Assembly (NCBI GenBank): GCA_012295275.1
Contig: CM022674.1
Span: forward strand, 1,333,177 to 1,388,176
Length of the DNA: 55,000 nucleotides
Reading direction: 5' to 3'
Source of the DNA: Chrysomallon squamiferum
Taxonomy: Eukaryota > Mollusca > Gastropoda > Neomphalida > Peltospiridae
Shown in pieces: positions 27,222 to 55,000 of this stretch. Within the stretch, counting starts at the first letter, position 1. The number at the start of each line of letters is the position of its first letter. A program made the position numbers and the translations under genes. The notes beneath the pieces were generated by a model. The model saw only the letters and a program-made list of their open reading frames with translations, ran no database searches and was not told where the DNA came from.

Positions 27222-27235
27222 ATTTCCATAGTAAC
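27222..27235. promoter_or_regulatory. RFX X-box in the proximal LRRC23 promoter
   Basis: ATTTCCATAGTAAC matches the 14-bp X-box consensus RYYNYYATRRNRAC at every position and ends 92 bp before the LRRC23 ATG. RFX factors acting through such promoter-proximal X-boxes drive ciliary genes across animals. LRRC23 is a ciliary radial-spoke gene, so motif, position and gene agree. Confidence 0.65.
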
Positions 27236-27327
27236 GGGACGCCATTTTTTTTCATCTGTCAACAATTCAACAAAAGACGTCTGCTCGAGTTCACTTTCTG
27301 TTCAGTTGAAACAAAAACTGAACTGCA

Positions 27328-27883
27328 ATGTCTGATCAAGATGAAGAATTCGAAGGGGGTGACGAACCAGAAGCTGGTAGTGATGAGGGAGATGCCGGTG
27401 AAGAAGAAGTAGAACCAGAAGCAGAAGGGGAGCAATTAGGAGAGGAAGAGCAAATTGAAGAAGAAGAGGTATGGGATTTTTTCAAAAATATGTTATTTTG
27501 TTTTAGTATAGGAGAATGTGTTAATGATAAGATTAGACAGAAACCATGTACCTTAAATACGTTTACTGTTTTTCAAGGAAAAGAATTAAGAGATAATTAA
27601 TAGTTAAACTAATTCTTCAGATATCATAATGATTATTAATTATTATTTATGGCGTTATTAACTGATATAATTAAGTGGGTGTTTTTTGGGGGGTGGGGGT
27701 TTCGCATACTCTTTATTTTATTAATAATATATTTATATTTTGTATTAATATTAAATATCTACACACCGAAGAACTATAACGTTTGGTTTTCAAATCTTAA
27801 TGTTGGCAGTGTTAATAACAAAATAACAAAACAGTTGTTGGTCAAAGGGGTGATAACTCCGATTTCGATTGTTTGTTAACTCT

Positions 27884-27917
<34 letters not shown>

Positions 27918-28138
27918 AATTAATTTCCAATCTTTACTTAATAGATACAAGTAAACCACAGTTGTCATAAATTCCATCCAATTTATTTATATCCATTTAT
28001 TTTAAATATGGTGAACATTACAAGTTCATCTAGTTTAATTTTGTAAGATAAATGGTTTCACGTTAATTCATATAACAGATACTTGTAATCCTTTTCATTT
28101 TTGCAAAACACTACATTTTGTGTATAATAAAAAAAAAA

Positions 28139-28171
<33 letters not shown>

Positions 28172-29904
28172 CATAATAATAATAACATAACAGGCAACAG
28201 AAAAATCATCAGTAATACCTCTTCTTTTTTGGTACATATTCATATAATTATATTTTACTTAATTGAAAGCTGAATTAGTTATTTGTTCAAATATATTATA
28301 TCATTATATCATTTGTTTTATTTTAGAAATTGGCACCAAACCCATTAACTGAAGAAATGATCAGTGAATGCTTGTCTCTGCTTTGCAAAACCGGTGATGG
28401 ACTGGCACATGCATATGTTAGACTCGACGTTCATGAGAGGTAACCAAATTTTACAATAAATAAATCTAGTCTTGAAGTCTCATATTTGCAATGAGGGGTA
28501 TTTCTGAGGGTTACTGTAGGGTTTACTTTATATTTTTTTATATATATTTAAAAAATATTTTCATTATTATTTATATTTTATTTGCAGTTGTTTGATTTTT
28601 TTTGATTTTTTTTCGCTATGATATTATTTCAGTAAATAAATTTCTGATTTTAGTTTACAGCAAATAATTATTACAGAAATAAAATGATTAGTTAAATGCT
28701 ATTAATTTTAAAATACAGACTAATGTTTTTTATTTAAAACAAGGGGCTCAGTCTATAGATACTATTTGCACCCTTTGATTTCAACATTTTTATAAATACA
28801 ACAATTTAAATTAAAAATGTTAATAAATCTTTGAAAACCAATATTCAACAAATGTCGATGAAGATATTTACATGCTGTTTCTGCCTGTTGGTATCTTTTC
28901 CATTACAACGGTCTTCCTTGGCTTTAAAAATAATACACTTTACACAGCTGTCATACCCATCTTTCTGAAATTCTCTCTCATTTCCAGTACCATATGCATT
29001 TGAATTTCACTTTATAAACATTATTACTGTTAATTTTCAGAATATTAAAATTTTCTCCCAGTGCATCCATTTAGTCATCTGAAATATTTCATTTGTTCAT
29101 CTATCCATCCATCATTAATACACTTTATTGCAGACTTTTTTCCATCATACATCTTTATTCTTTCTTTTTTTTATCTTCTTTTTGTTATTGTTCACTTTCA
29201 GGGAAATAACAGATATTTCCATACTCAGTTCTTTCATTCACTTACGGTACATAGACGTCAGCAAGAACAGCCTCAAAGACATTTCTCCACTTAGCAACCT
29301 CACTCACATGCTCACCCTGAAGGCAGATGAAAACCTTCTAACTAGTGCAAAGCTGGATGAGATGCCGTTCTTGCAGACAGCCTCATTTAATCACAATCAT
29401 ATCAATTCCACAGAAGGCATTAACCATCCCTGCTTAGAATCATTAAGTTTAAACTGTAAGTGTAAAAACTTACTGGTTATGTTTCTGGTGCTTGTATTGG
29501 CTAAGTCTGATATGTATGCATATACTGAAGTATGAGTGGTTGACATTGTGAATAATTTGAATTTGAATTAAAAAATTCAAAGACTCTTAATTTTTTCAAT
29601 GCCATAATTGTAATGTAATTTGTTTTAGTATTTAGAGTAAGTAATTCTATTGGTGTAACACTTCTAAGTTATAAATTTAAAATATGAGTGTGCTTACATA
29701 TATATGCTGAAAATATAGATATGTGTTTAAATATAATTTTTATTATTATAGATCACATATGCTCATATGTGTGTGTGTGTGTGTTATGCCTTTTACATAT
29801 GTAAATTTATAATGTGTGTGTGTCTGTTGTAAAGTAAAAGAAATGCTATGAAGAAGATATATATCTTTTTCCAGTCGTTGTTGACTTTAGAATATTTTGT
29901 GTTC

Positions 29905-29972
<68 letters not shown>

Positions 29973-31423
29973 ATAATGAAATAACCACTGTGACTGGTAT
30001 CGATGGCTCAAAATTATCCAGACTTCACACCCTGGAAATGAGAGGAAACAGACTAGAAACTACTGATGGTATCAACCTGCCAAATCTAAAAAATCTCTTT
30101 CTTGTGAGTTAGATTCCTGATTATTAGTTTCAGTTTTCAACAAAACCAATTTAGTCTTTTCAGTTACCTTGTATCTTTAAAAGAAGAAAGAAGAAAAATT
30201 TGTTTACATTTTTGTTCTTAATCTATTTACATTTTTGTTGTTTTCCTTAGAACTGGCAAACGGTGTCATTATGTTTATTAACTATGCCAGAATATTTTTT
30301 AAACGAATAATTTTTTTATTTTATATATTTAAATGTTTTTAATCTTTTCTTTGTTGTTATTGTTTTTTTTAATGACTTTTGGAAAATTCTAAATGATTAT
30401 TAATAAATTCTTCATTAATCCACTGACACTAGGGGTAGAAACAAAAGTCCTCCGACTCCTCCAGTCTACAGCTTCTTTTGCAGCTTGACCATATCTCAGA
30501 TGTGTCTACTTTAGTCTTCCCCTATTTCTTTTTTGGTTATCATTGCTAATTATACAAAATTCTAAATATTTTATTGTTTCTTGTCTATCGTTTCAACAGT
30601 TTATTTTTATCATTTTTTTTTTTTATTAATTTTTTTTTTTTTTTTTCATATGGAACAACATCTCATGTGTAATATGTTGTTTGTTTTTCTCACCAATCAG
30701 GCAGCAAACATGATAAAGCGGTTGGAAGGAATCAGTCGTCTCGCTCTTTTGTGTACTCTTCACCTTCGTGAAAACCAGCTGGAAGATCTAGAAGGTTTCT
30801 CAGAAGACCAAGCTCAACTTCAATATATTAATCTTAGGTACACAACATTTCTTACCATGAAAAAACCCTGTTTTATTTAATAACACACTGAGCATGTTAT
30901 ATGAATGTATCATTTTTTACATTAACAAAAAGTTTTGTTTAATAACTTGATCAACACATTTTTAATCCACATATTATATGAACAGAACATTTTTTAAATT
31001 AATGAAACATTCTATTTTTTTTTTTGTGACACACTCAACACATTTGAAATCCACTGTTTTATGAATAGAAAATCTTGTTGTTATATATTAATGAAAAGTT
31101 TTTATTTTTAATTTTATAACACATTTTCATTCCACAATGACACAAAATTAGTTTTATGGTTAAGGAAGAGAGAGAAAATAAGTTACAAAATCTCCAGCCG
31201 AACTATGGGTTATTCTTTGTGTATGAGTGTTCTTATATTAAGATCAATTAGTGAAGGAAAGTATTTTCTTCTTCAGTTTAGTAGGATATAGTCGTGGGTT
31301 TAATGGGAAGTAAAATAATATCTTGTTTTTAACACAACCAGACTTGCTAGCCAAGGATTAATTTATCCACTTATTAATTTTGATAATACTTTGTAAGGAT
31401 GTATCTTTATTTTTCAAATGTAC

Positions 31424-31485
<62 letters not shown>

Positions 31486-32810
31486 TTTCCTAATACTTAG
31501 AAATAATGCAATTGTGTTTTGAAATAAAATTTAAATTCAGCAAGATTAAAACATGTTTGTAAAACATTCTTGTTTTCACTTTTTGCTCAATGGTTTGATT
31601 TTTGTATTCATATTATTCTGTATTTTGAACAATTAAATTCTATTATTGTAACAGAAGTGCAATAATTATCATCCTACTTGAAATTTTATTGTATCCGTTG
31701 GATTTTCATGTATTGTTTTTATTTTTAACTCTTTCTTTGTAGAGGTAATAATATTGGTAGTGTCAAAGCCATTGCAGGTCTTAAAAAGCTCCCCATGCTG
31801 AGAGCTTTAGTAATGTCAGGTAGGTGTCAGTCTTTTATTTTTTAACACAGAAACTTGTACATCACTCTGCTTTGAGGAAATGATATATAAACTTCAGCTG
31901 AATAAAATAATGGATATTTTTTTCAAAGTTTTCTTACCGCCTAAAAACTTTAGTTGTCAGTAAATATGGAGATTAATAATTTTATGTTTCTTCAAGCTGT
32001 AAAATATCCAAGGTTACAGGTCATTTTATGAATCTATTAGTTATGCAGTTTTCTGTTGTGAGAGTTAGTTTTCATTACTCAATTTATTCTAAAAAGAAAA
32101 TTTAAAAAATCATTGTGGTGTGAGCTGAATTTTTTTTCTTCATCCAATATTAATTTTAAAATTTTTAGAAAATCCTTTTAGCAGGAAAAGATGATGAAAA
32201 CTGTTTTGCAACTGCATTTCACTGCAGAGTTAATTTTTATTTTTAGAAAACCCTCTAGCAGAAGAAGATGACTATCGACTGGAAGTGCTGATTTCTCTTA
32301 GAAAACTGGAACGACTGGACAAAGACGAGTTCACAGAGGAAGAGAGAACTGAAGCAGAAGATGTATATGAACAGAGAAAGAATGAAGAAGCTATTGAAGG
32401 AGTGAGTTATCTTCATTCTTTTATTTTTAATTGTTTTGTTGCAATGGTAAGACAGAGGGTACAAAGGACATGCATCATTTACGTGCCGAAAAATTAACCA
32501 ACAGTGAAAATTAATTTCTTTACAACATCCTATACTGCTGCAATCACATCATTCTGTCTTGAATATTTTTACAAAATTTATTTGGTTTAGCAAGACCATT
32601 GCTGATTATCCAGTAATTTTTCAGACCTTTGCTATAAATAGAATGACAAAAAAGCTAGTAAGTAGACCAAAGTCTAAAAGATTGGCTTGTGCTTTACCAT
32701 TGGGCTAAATTTTATTTCATTTTGGGTTTTTTAAATTATTTTTTTGTGGTTTTTTTCAGGGAGAAGAACAAACACAGTCTGAAGAAGAGGCCCCTGAAGA
32801 AGCCCAGTAG
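27328..32810 (+). CDS. LRRC23: LRRC23, leucine-rich repeat-containing protein 23 (radial spoke), complete, 8 exons
   Basis: Exons: 27328-27468, 28327-28439, 29202-29455, 29973-30103, 30701-30837, 31743-31819, 32247-32401 and 32760-32810 (TAG). All introns are GT-AG and the phases join without a stop, giving 352 residues against 343 in human. Exon 1 is a highly acidic tail starting MSDQDEEFEGG. Exon 2 encodes the conserved SLLCKTGDGLAHAYVRLDV. Exons 3-7 encode leucine-rich repeats (LRYIDVSKNSL, LHTLEMRGNRLE, LCTLHLRENQLEDLEGF, LQYINLRGNNI) and the cap LRKLERLDKDEFTEEER. Exon 8 is a short Glu-rich end. In other animals LRRC23 is a structural part of radial spoke 3 in motile cilia and sperm flagella. 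The exon 4 acceptor lies directly behind an (ATT)n tract. Confidence 0.95.
29908..29969 (+). repeat. (ATT)n microsatellite forming the upstream tract of an LRRC23 acceptor
   Basis: About 60 bp of ATT/TTA units run straight into the CAG at 29970-29972 that starts LRRC23 exon 4, so this simple repeat takes the place of the usual pyrimidine tract. Confidence 0.9.
31424..31481. repeat. (TA)n microsatellite in an LRRC23 intron
   Basis: About 58 bp of unbroken TA, a site that can extrude as a cruciform. Confidence 0.9.
32163..32200 (+). repeat. Echo of the LRRC23 exon 7 acceptor and exon start
   Basis: The sequence tttttagaaaatccttttag, followed by a GCAGGAAAAGATGATGA-like run, closely copies the true acceptor and exon start 79 bp downstream (tttttagaaaaccctctagc...). 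The copy carries an early frame-breaking difference and is not needed for the protein. It looks like a short local duplication that has decayed. Confidence 0.5.
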
Positions 32811-34605
32811 TCACGACTTTGACACTTAGGAGATTACCAAAAGTTAACATTTTTGACATTCCATACGACAGCACTTCCCTAATTATTTCTACTTAATTCG
32901 GTTAATAACATTTTCATCCAAAAATAAATTTTTTCCTAGGCAAGCTACAATTTTATCAGTTAAACTTGAAAGAGAAATTAAGAACTGAAAATTAGTGTAA
33001 AACAAAAATAAATTGCAGACATGTAATTAATTAATTCATAAGAAATTACCAAATAAAATGAAAAAAATAAAACAAAGAAAGAGCTGTGAATTCATGTAGA
33101 TTCATCTATTTAGAATTAAACCGTTCAGTTTTCTATTTGTGCAGTGGTTCAGCAAAATCTAGTTAAATAAAAAGTAAAATCATTTAAGTGCTCACAATAA
33201 AAATATCAACAATAAAAATTTGGTGTAAAATTGAGCTATCAACTTTATTACTTTTTTCTTAACATTAAATCTGTGGTCTTTAGATATGAATTCCAAAATA
33301 AGTCATTTGAATTATTATTTATTCTTATTGTGCTTCCAGTTTCACTGAGATATTTTTAATCAATAAAAATTTAATGAGATGTACAACATTAATTTTTTCA
33401 AACAGGTTTTAACTTTTTAATTGTTCCTAATTCTATGGAGTGAGACAGGTTGGAAGATGTGCTACTGTTAACATTTTTGTGATAATTTTCTAATTTGGCC
33501 AGTGAAATTTAATTTTAAAACCAAAGTTTCAATTTTGATATAGTTTGTGAAATTTTGCAGGTTATTCCATTATTTAAAAAAAAATTCTAATGTTGTATCA
33601 TAACTAAATATTCTGCATAATTATCATTGATTTATATACATATTTTAAATTTAAAATACGTTATTCCTGACAGCAGTTGCTGTAACATTTTTCGATACGC
33701 TATATCTGTGATAGTACATGTATATATGTTCATGTTCATTAAACTATTTGGCAATCTGTCCATACAGGTACCAAATTTTTTAAAACTTTTTAAATTATTT
33801 TTTTTTTTTTTTGTTATAATAAAAAAAGAAAAAAAACAACATATATTCTTTAACTATTTGTTACATTTGTATTTTGTTGTCATTTGAACAATGAAAACTT
33901 ACAAGAAATGTAATAAAAGACATGCATGAAACAACATTCAGTAACCATACAAAACATTTCAGGAATATTAGATTTTAAACTGGAGTCTGAAAAACATTTT
34001 TACTTTAAACCTCTGAATCCAATGTCCTCATGAACCACTACCCATACCAAACTTTGTTTTCAATATTTTCAAAATAAAGGCAACTTTGATTTGCCTAGAC
34101 TAATAATAATAATAATATCACATCCACACATGTATAATGTCACATTATTATTAAAAAAATAAATATGTGCATTGGATTATATCCCAAACTGTTATATGGG
34201 TTGTATAAATTTGTTTATTAATTTTTGATAATTTCAGTTTTTGTTCTTGTTGTTTATTTGGGTTTTTTTTTTTCTTTCTTCCTATTTATGCATAATGGTG
34301 TCAGTTTGCAAAGACTAACCAGAATAAAAGAATAATAATGTGCAGAAATTTAATATCAAGACTGAGGTAAGGGTAGGAACTTACTGAACAATGAATGTGT
34401 GGTAACCAACACACAAAGAAATTACAACCAACAATACTGAAAATATGAGTCATTTTGTTTTGACATGTACATGTAATAATATATCCTGAAATATGAACAA
34501 CCACTATCAACAACAACTTGAAATTATTTAATGAAAAAACAATGTGAGTTGTAACTGGTATTTAATCTCCAGAATATTTAACAAACCAGTCTCTATGTAA
34601 TACAT
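32811..34605. other. Convergent 3' intergenic region between LRRC23 and SPCS1
   Basis: AT-rich DNA holding both 3' UTRs. Apart from a T-run near 33799-33813 and TTTATT hexamers (minus-strand polyA signals, e.g. 34253) I see no structure or gene. Confidence 0.5.
32923..32928 (+). terminator. Candidate LRRC23 polyadenylation signal
   Basis: The first AATAAA lies 113 bp after the stop; further AATAAA hexamers occur at 33007 and 33052. The real cleavage site cannot be told from the sequence in such AT-rich DNA. Confidence 0.35.
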
Positions 34606-36239
34606 TTATTTCTTCTTTTTTGATTTTTGCTGCTGAGCAGGTGTTTCAGTTTCTGATTCGCTTTTATGTTTCTGCCATTGTAAAGGTTTCTTCCTGTACA
34701 TCGGCCAAGGAGGCAATGTGAGCTAAAGAAGAAAAAGGAATTATTCAATTTACAAAAACTAAATAAAATTTAAAACAATTTTCTGTGAGTAGCAGTACAC
34801 AATTAAGGGAATCATTTAAATCCTAAATCTATTCAAAACAGATATTAAATTACAACAGCAAGGTTGTGGCAGTCACATATTCTTGTCTTGGCATTTTTCC
34901 AAACCGACATGGATGAGTGAAGATCAGTAATATCTGTAGTCGTCACGAACATTATATAGTTTTAAAACTTTGCTCATATAAATTATTATACTAATTTTTC
35001 TAAGTGATTCTACTTCTAAAGACACTGCAATCATACAACTTTTTGTTTCCACATTGTATCTAAATAATAAGACAGTTTAAAAACAAACTGCTGAACCTTT
35101 CAATGCAATATTCCATACCAATGTACATTTCAATTTATTTTAATTATCAATAAAAACACACACACACAGAATATGATACTTACTAAGCATGATAAGGCAA
35201 ATCCAGCAAGAAGAATGTACATAGTCTGTGAAAACTGCTGACAGATGTATCCCCATACAAAACCTACAGCCTGTTTAGAAAAATATAAAAGTAACATCTA
35301 TAATAACATACAGAAACATCCACACATACAGACAGATTACTAGAAAAAAAATACAGAATTATACACTGTTTACTTAATCTCCAGAAAGGGTTACTGAACT
35401 AATACTTTTGACATTTGATATAATTTTAAACTGCTTGTGGATTTACTCTTTATATATATATCAAACATTAGTGCCTAAATGTCCAAATACACTGTTATTA
35501 TTATAAGCATAAACACAGGAAAAAAAAATGTCTTTCTTTCGTTTTTTCAAATAAATAATTATGAATAATATTCATAAGATAACATTTTACAGGTTCATAC
35601 AATTCTTAAAGAATGATATTGTAATTTATATACTTTTTATTCCTTTTCCTTTATTTATTTTAAAATATGTGTTTATACCATACCCCAAAAAGTACTATAA
35701 TGATCTGGAATGTTTTTTCAGCTCTTTTCTGTCCTTCAAAATCCTGAAAAGATATTTCATTTATTAACAACAAAAATAAAAAAGAAGCATGCAAGACATT
35801 TTTAATCACTGACATTTTAATAATTAATTCAGTAACTGTTGTTAATATTCTTACTTAGTTACTAGCATAAGTTATAACCGTTACTGTTAATTATATTAAA
35901 TAATGAATAATAAAAATATTATATATTATTTATACTGGTGGTGATGTTAGAAATGTTATTGTTTTGGAGGTGACGTTGTTGTTGCTGGGGGTTCTCGAGG
36001 GGTTGTTTTCGGGTAGGATGAGTGGTTTATTCTTCTAATCGCTGACGTGTTATAATAATTAGTATAAAATGCATGGCGTCTGCTTCTAAATCTAAAGCTC
36101 TGTCCATATGCCTGCTTTTAAAAACAAGAATCAAAATAAATTGTACAATCAGATTATGTTTTATATATTTCACACTTTTTACCATATGCAATGGAATAGA
36201 CTTAATGCTCTCTGGCACTAAAGAAATTATGAAATCCAT
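34606..36239 (-). CDS. SPCS1: SPCS1, signal peptidase complex subunit 1, complete, 4 exons
   Basis: Minus-strand exons: 36183-36239 (ATG), 35684-35743, 35184-35270 and 34606-34722 (TAA). All introns are GT-AG with phase 0 joins, giving 106 residues against about 102 in human. The family core is clear: DFEGQKRAEKTFQIIIVLFG, then AVGFVWGYICQQFSQTMYIL, then LTLPPWPMYRKKPLQWQK and a short tail rich in Gln and Lys. Two hydrophobic segments (about residues 33-52 and 56-70) fit its place as a small ER-membrane subunit of the signal peptidase complex, which cleaves signal peptides from secretory proteins. I chose the ATG at 36239 for its good context (AAGATGG); the frame is open further upstream but only with a GTG. 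An AATAAA overlaps the stop codon. Confidence 0.93.
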
Positions 36240-36602
36240 CTTGGTAAATGATAACACAACGCTGAAAGCAAACAGGAAGCGAAACGTGAAAACAACTCTT
36301 TGCTCGAAAAAGGTTTAGTCTCGATAAATGTACACGCTATAATCAAAAGAGTATGCGTAAAACGAGACTAAAGTAGGCACAGAAAATTTGATATAAAATT
36401 CGGACCTCAAATATAATTATCAAACCTAAGATGACAATTTTTTTTTCCTAATTCCACATACATTATTTCGATTAGATATAATGTATATTTGTTTAAATTA
36501 TATTGTAAAATTTAACATCATTGGGCTGTCCTTGAGCTGTGCTTCTTAACTTCCTCGAGTCATGATAAATGTGCTTATGTAGTATATACGTGTGTGTGTG
36601 TA

Positions 36603-36653
<51 letters not shown>

Positions 36654-36749
36654 ACATTTAATAATTCTAAACGCTGAATTACACACTGCTTCAGTTATAT
36701 TATAATTTGACTTTAGCGGACTTTCCTGATTAGCGAAAGAAATCTGATT

Positions 36750-36785
<36 letters not shown>

Positions 36786-37204
36786 ATTGTACAAATATTA
36801 ATCGTGCAGATTATAATAAAAATAAAATATTTTTTCAAATTTTCATTGACATTCTTAAACGAAAAAGAAAGTTGGATTAAATGTTCAGAATCAGTTTTGA
36901 ATTCCATTTGAGGTCCGAACTTTATAAAAGTTTAATTAAAATTGATTTTATCCACAATAAAATTTGTTTTAAATTTATTTTAGATATTCAGTAAAATATT
37001 TTATTATAGATATTTTAAACAGAAGCTATTTGAAATAATTTTGTATTTAAAATATATTTCATGAATATATTAAAGACCTATTTTTAATAAATGTTCCCTC
37101 CTGCTTTATTTCATTATTTCATTACTTTCTTTGTTTTTTATTCTTTTTGTCGTCCTTTTATTTTCATTTTGTTGCTTCTTTTTAATTATTATTATTATTA
37201 TTAT

Positions 37205-37244
<40 letters not shown>

Positions 37245-37457
37245 TGGCGTCTTGAAAAATGTAATCCGTATTCGTATTTCCGCATTTCGGTCTTTTACAA
37301 ACCTGTGTTCAATTTCGAAGTTTACAAACGAAATCATATGTTTGGTGTTTTGGACAAGATATGGTTGATTTTGTAAGAAGTTGCAAAACATTTAAGTAAT
37401 TTCATAATTTTGATCATATTATCACGCATTTAGTTGAAGCAGGACTTTAGCGTCAAG
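36240..37457. promoter_or_regulatory. Divergent intergenic region of SPCS1 and XRN1
   Basis: About 1.2 kb separates the two start codons, which point away from each other, so both promoters must lie here unless upstream noncoding exons exist. It holds the MITE-like inverted repeat and a (TTA)n(TAG)n tract at 37186-37243. No X-box is seen in it. Confidence 0.5.
36393..36925. mobile_element. Possible MITE: inverted repeats about 520 bp apart
   Basis: ttcggacctcaaat at 36399-36412 is matched perfectly by atttgaggtccgaa at 36906-36919, and a weaker match extends the arms to about 25 bp. The interior has no coding frame and includes (ATT)n at 36602-36650 and an A-run at 36753-36783. Flanks are AT-rich, so no clear target-site duplication can be called. 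A non-autonomous DNA transposon or an isolated inverted duplication are both possible. Confidence 0.4.
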
Positions 37458-54877
<17,420 letters not shown>

Positions 54878-55000
54878 GTAAGCGAATTAACTTCTTAATA
54901 TACAGTGTGTGGATTTACCACAAATTCATGAATTACAGAAACTAACAGATTTAATCAGATTTGTCAATTTTGTTAGCTTGTGAACAAATTTATAGCTGGG

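Noticed and set aside
36240-36257. Upstream start for SPCS1 giving six extra residues (LSFTK...)
   Set aside because: The upstream codon is GTG, not ATG; the ATG at 36239 has good context and gives a protein of family length.

Overview
The window is animal nuclear DNA. It is very AT-rich, packed with simple repeats ((GT)n, (GA)n, (ATT)n, homopolymers), and its genes are cut into small exons by GT-AG introns of a few hundred bases to about 2 kb. The protein sequences and repeat style suggest a lophotrochozoan, perhaps a mollusc, but the species cannot be fixed from this sequence. I found no rRNA, intact tRNA, CRISPR array or intact transposase.

Layout. At 1-849 (minus strand) lies the first coding exon of an unrecognised Ser/Asn-rich protein with a PLDLS (CtBP-type) motif; the rest of that gene lies outside the window. 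From 902 to about 27.2 kb I see no gene: this is noncoding DNA with microsatellites, minisatellites, a hairpin and a few non-repetitive, GC-richer blocks. Several of those blocks carry strong RFX 'X-box' motifs (19191, 20522, 23675, 23817). At 27328-32810 (+) is a complete eight-exon LRRC23 gene, which encodes a radial-spoke protein of motile cilia, with its own X-box about 90 bp before the ATG. Converging on it at 34606-36239 (-) is a complete four-exon SPCS1 gene, the small signal peptidase complex subunit. Divergent from SPCS1, XRN1 (cytoplasmic 5'-3' exoribonuclease) starts at 37458 (+) and runs out of the window after its exon ending at 54877.

LRRC23, SPCS1 and XRN1 are unrelated in function (cilium, ER secretion, mRNA decay). 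Their adjacency looks like ordinary eukaryotic neighbourhood rather than a pathway cluster. The X-boxes are the one regulatory theme the sequence supports.

The oddest structure is inside XRN1. Two tandem arrays (35-bp units at 40828-41545; 30-bp units from 47641, grown from an exon/intron junction) are each followed by a blended 'echo' copy of nearby XRN1 sequence. At each site an XRN1 exon is missing or broken. The exon expected to carry four of the seven catalytic acidic residues cannot be found between 40491 and 42246, and the exon at about 49636-49800 is split by an 18-bp direct repeat and shifts frame. Assembly or consensus error at the arrays is the simplest explanation; a real rearrangement would be more interesting. 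I found no clearly new multi-gene system.
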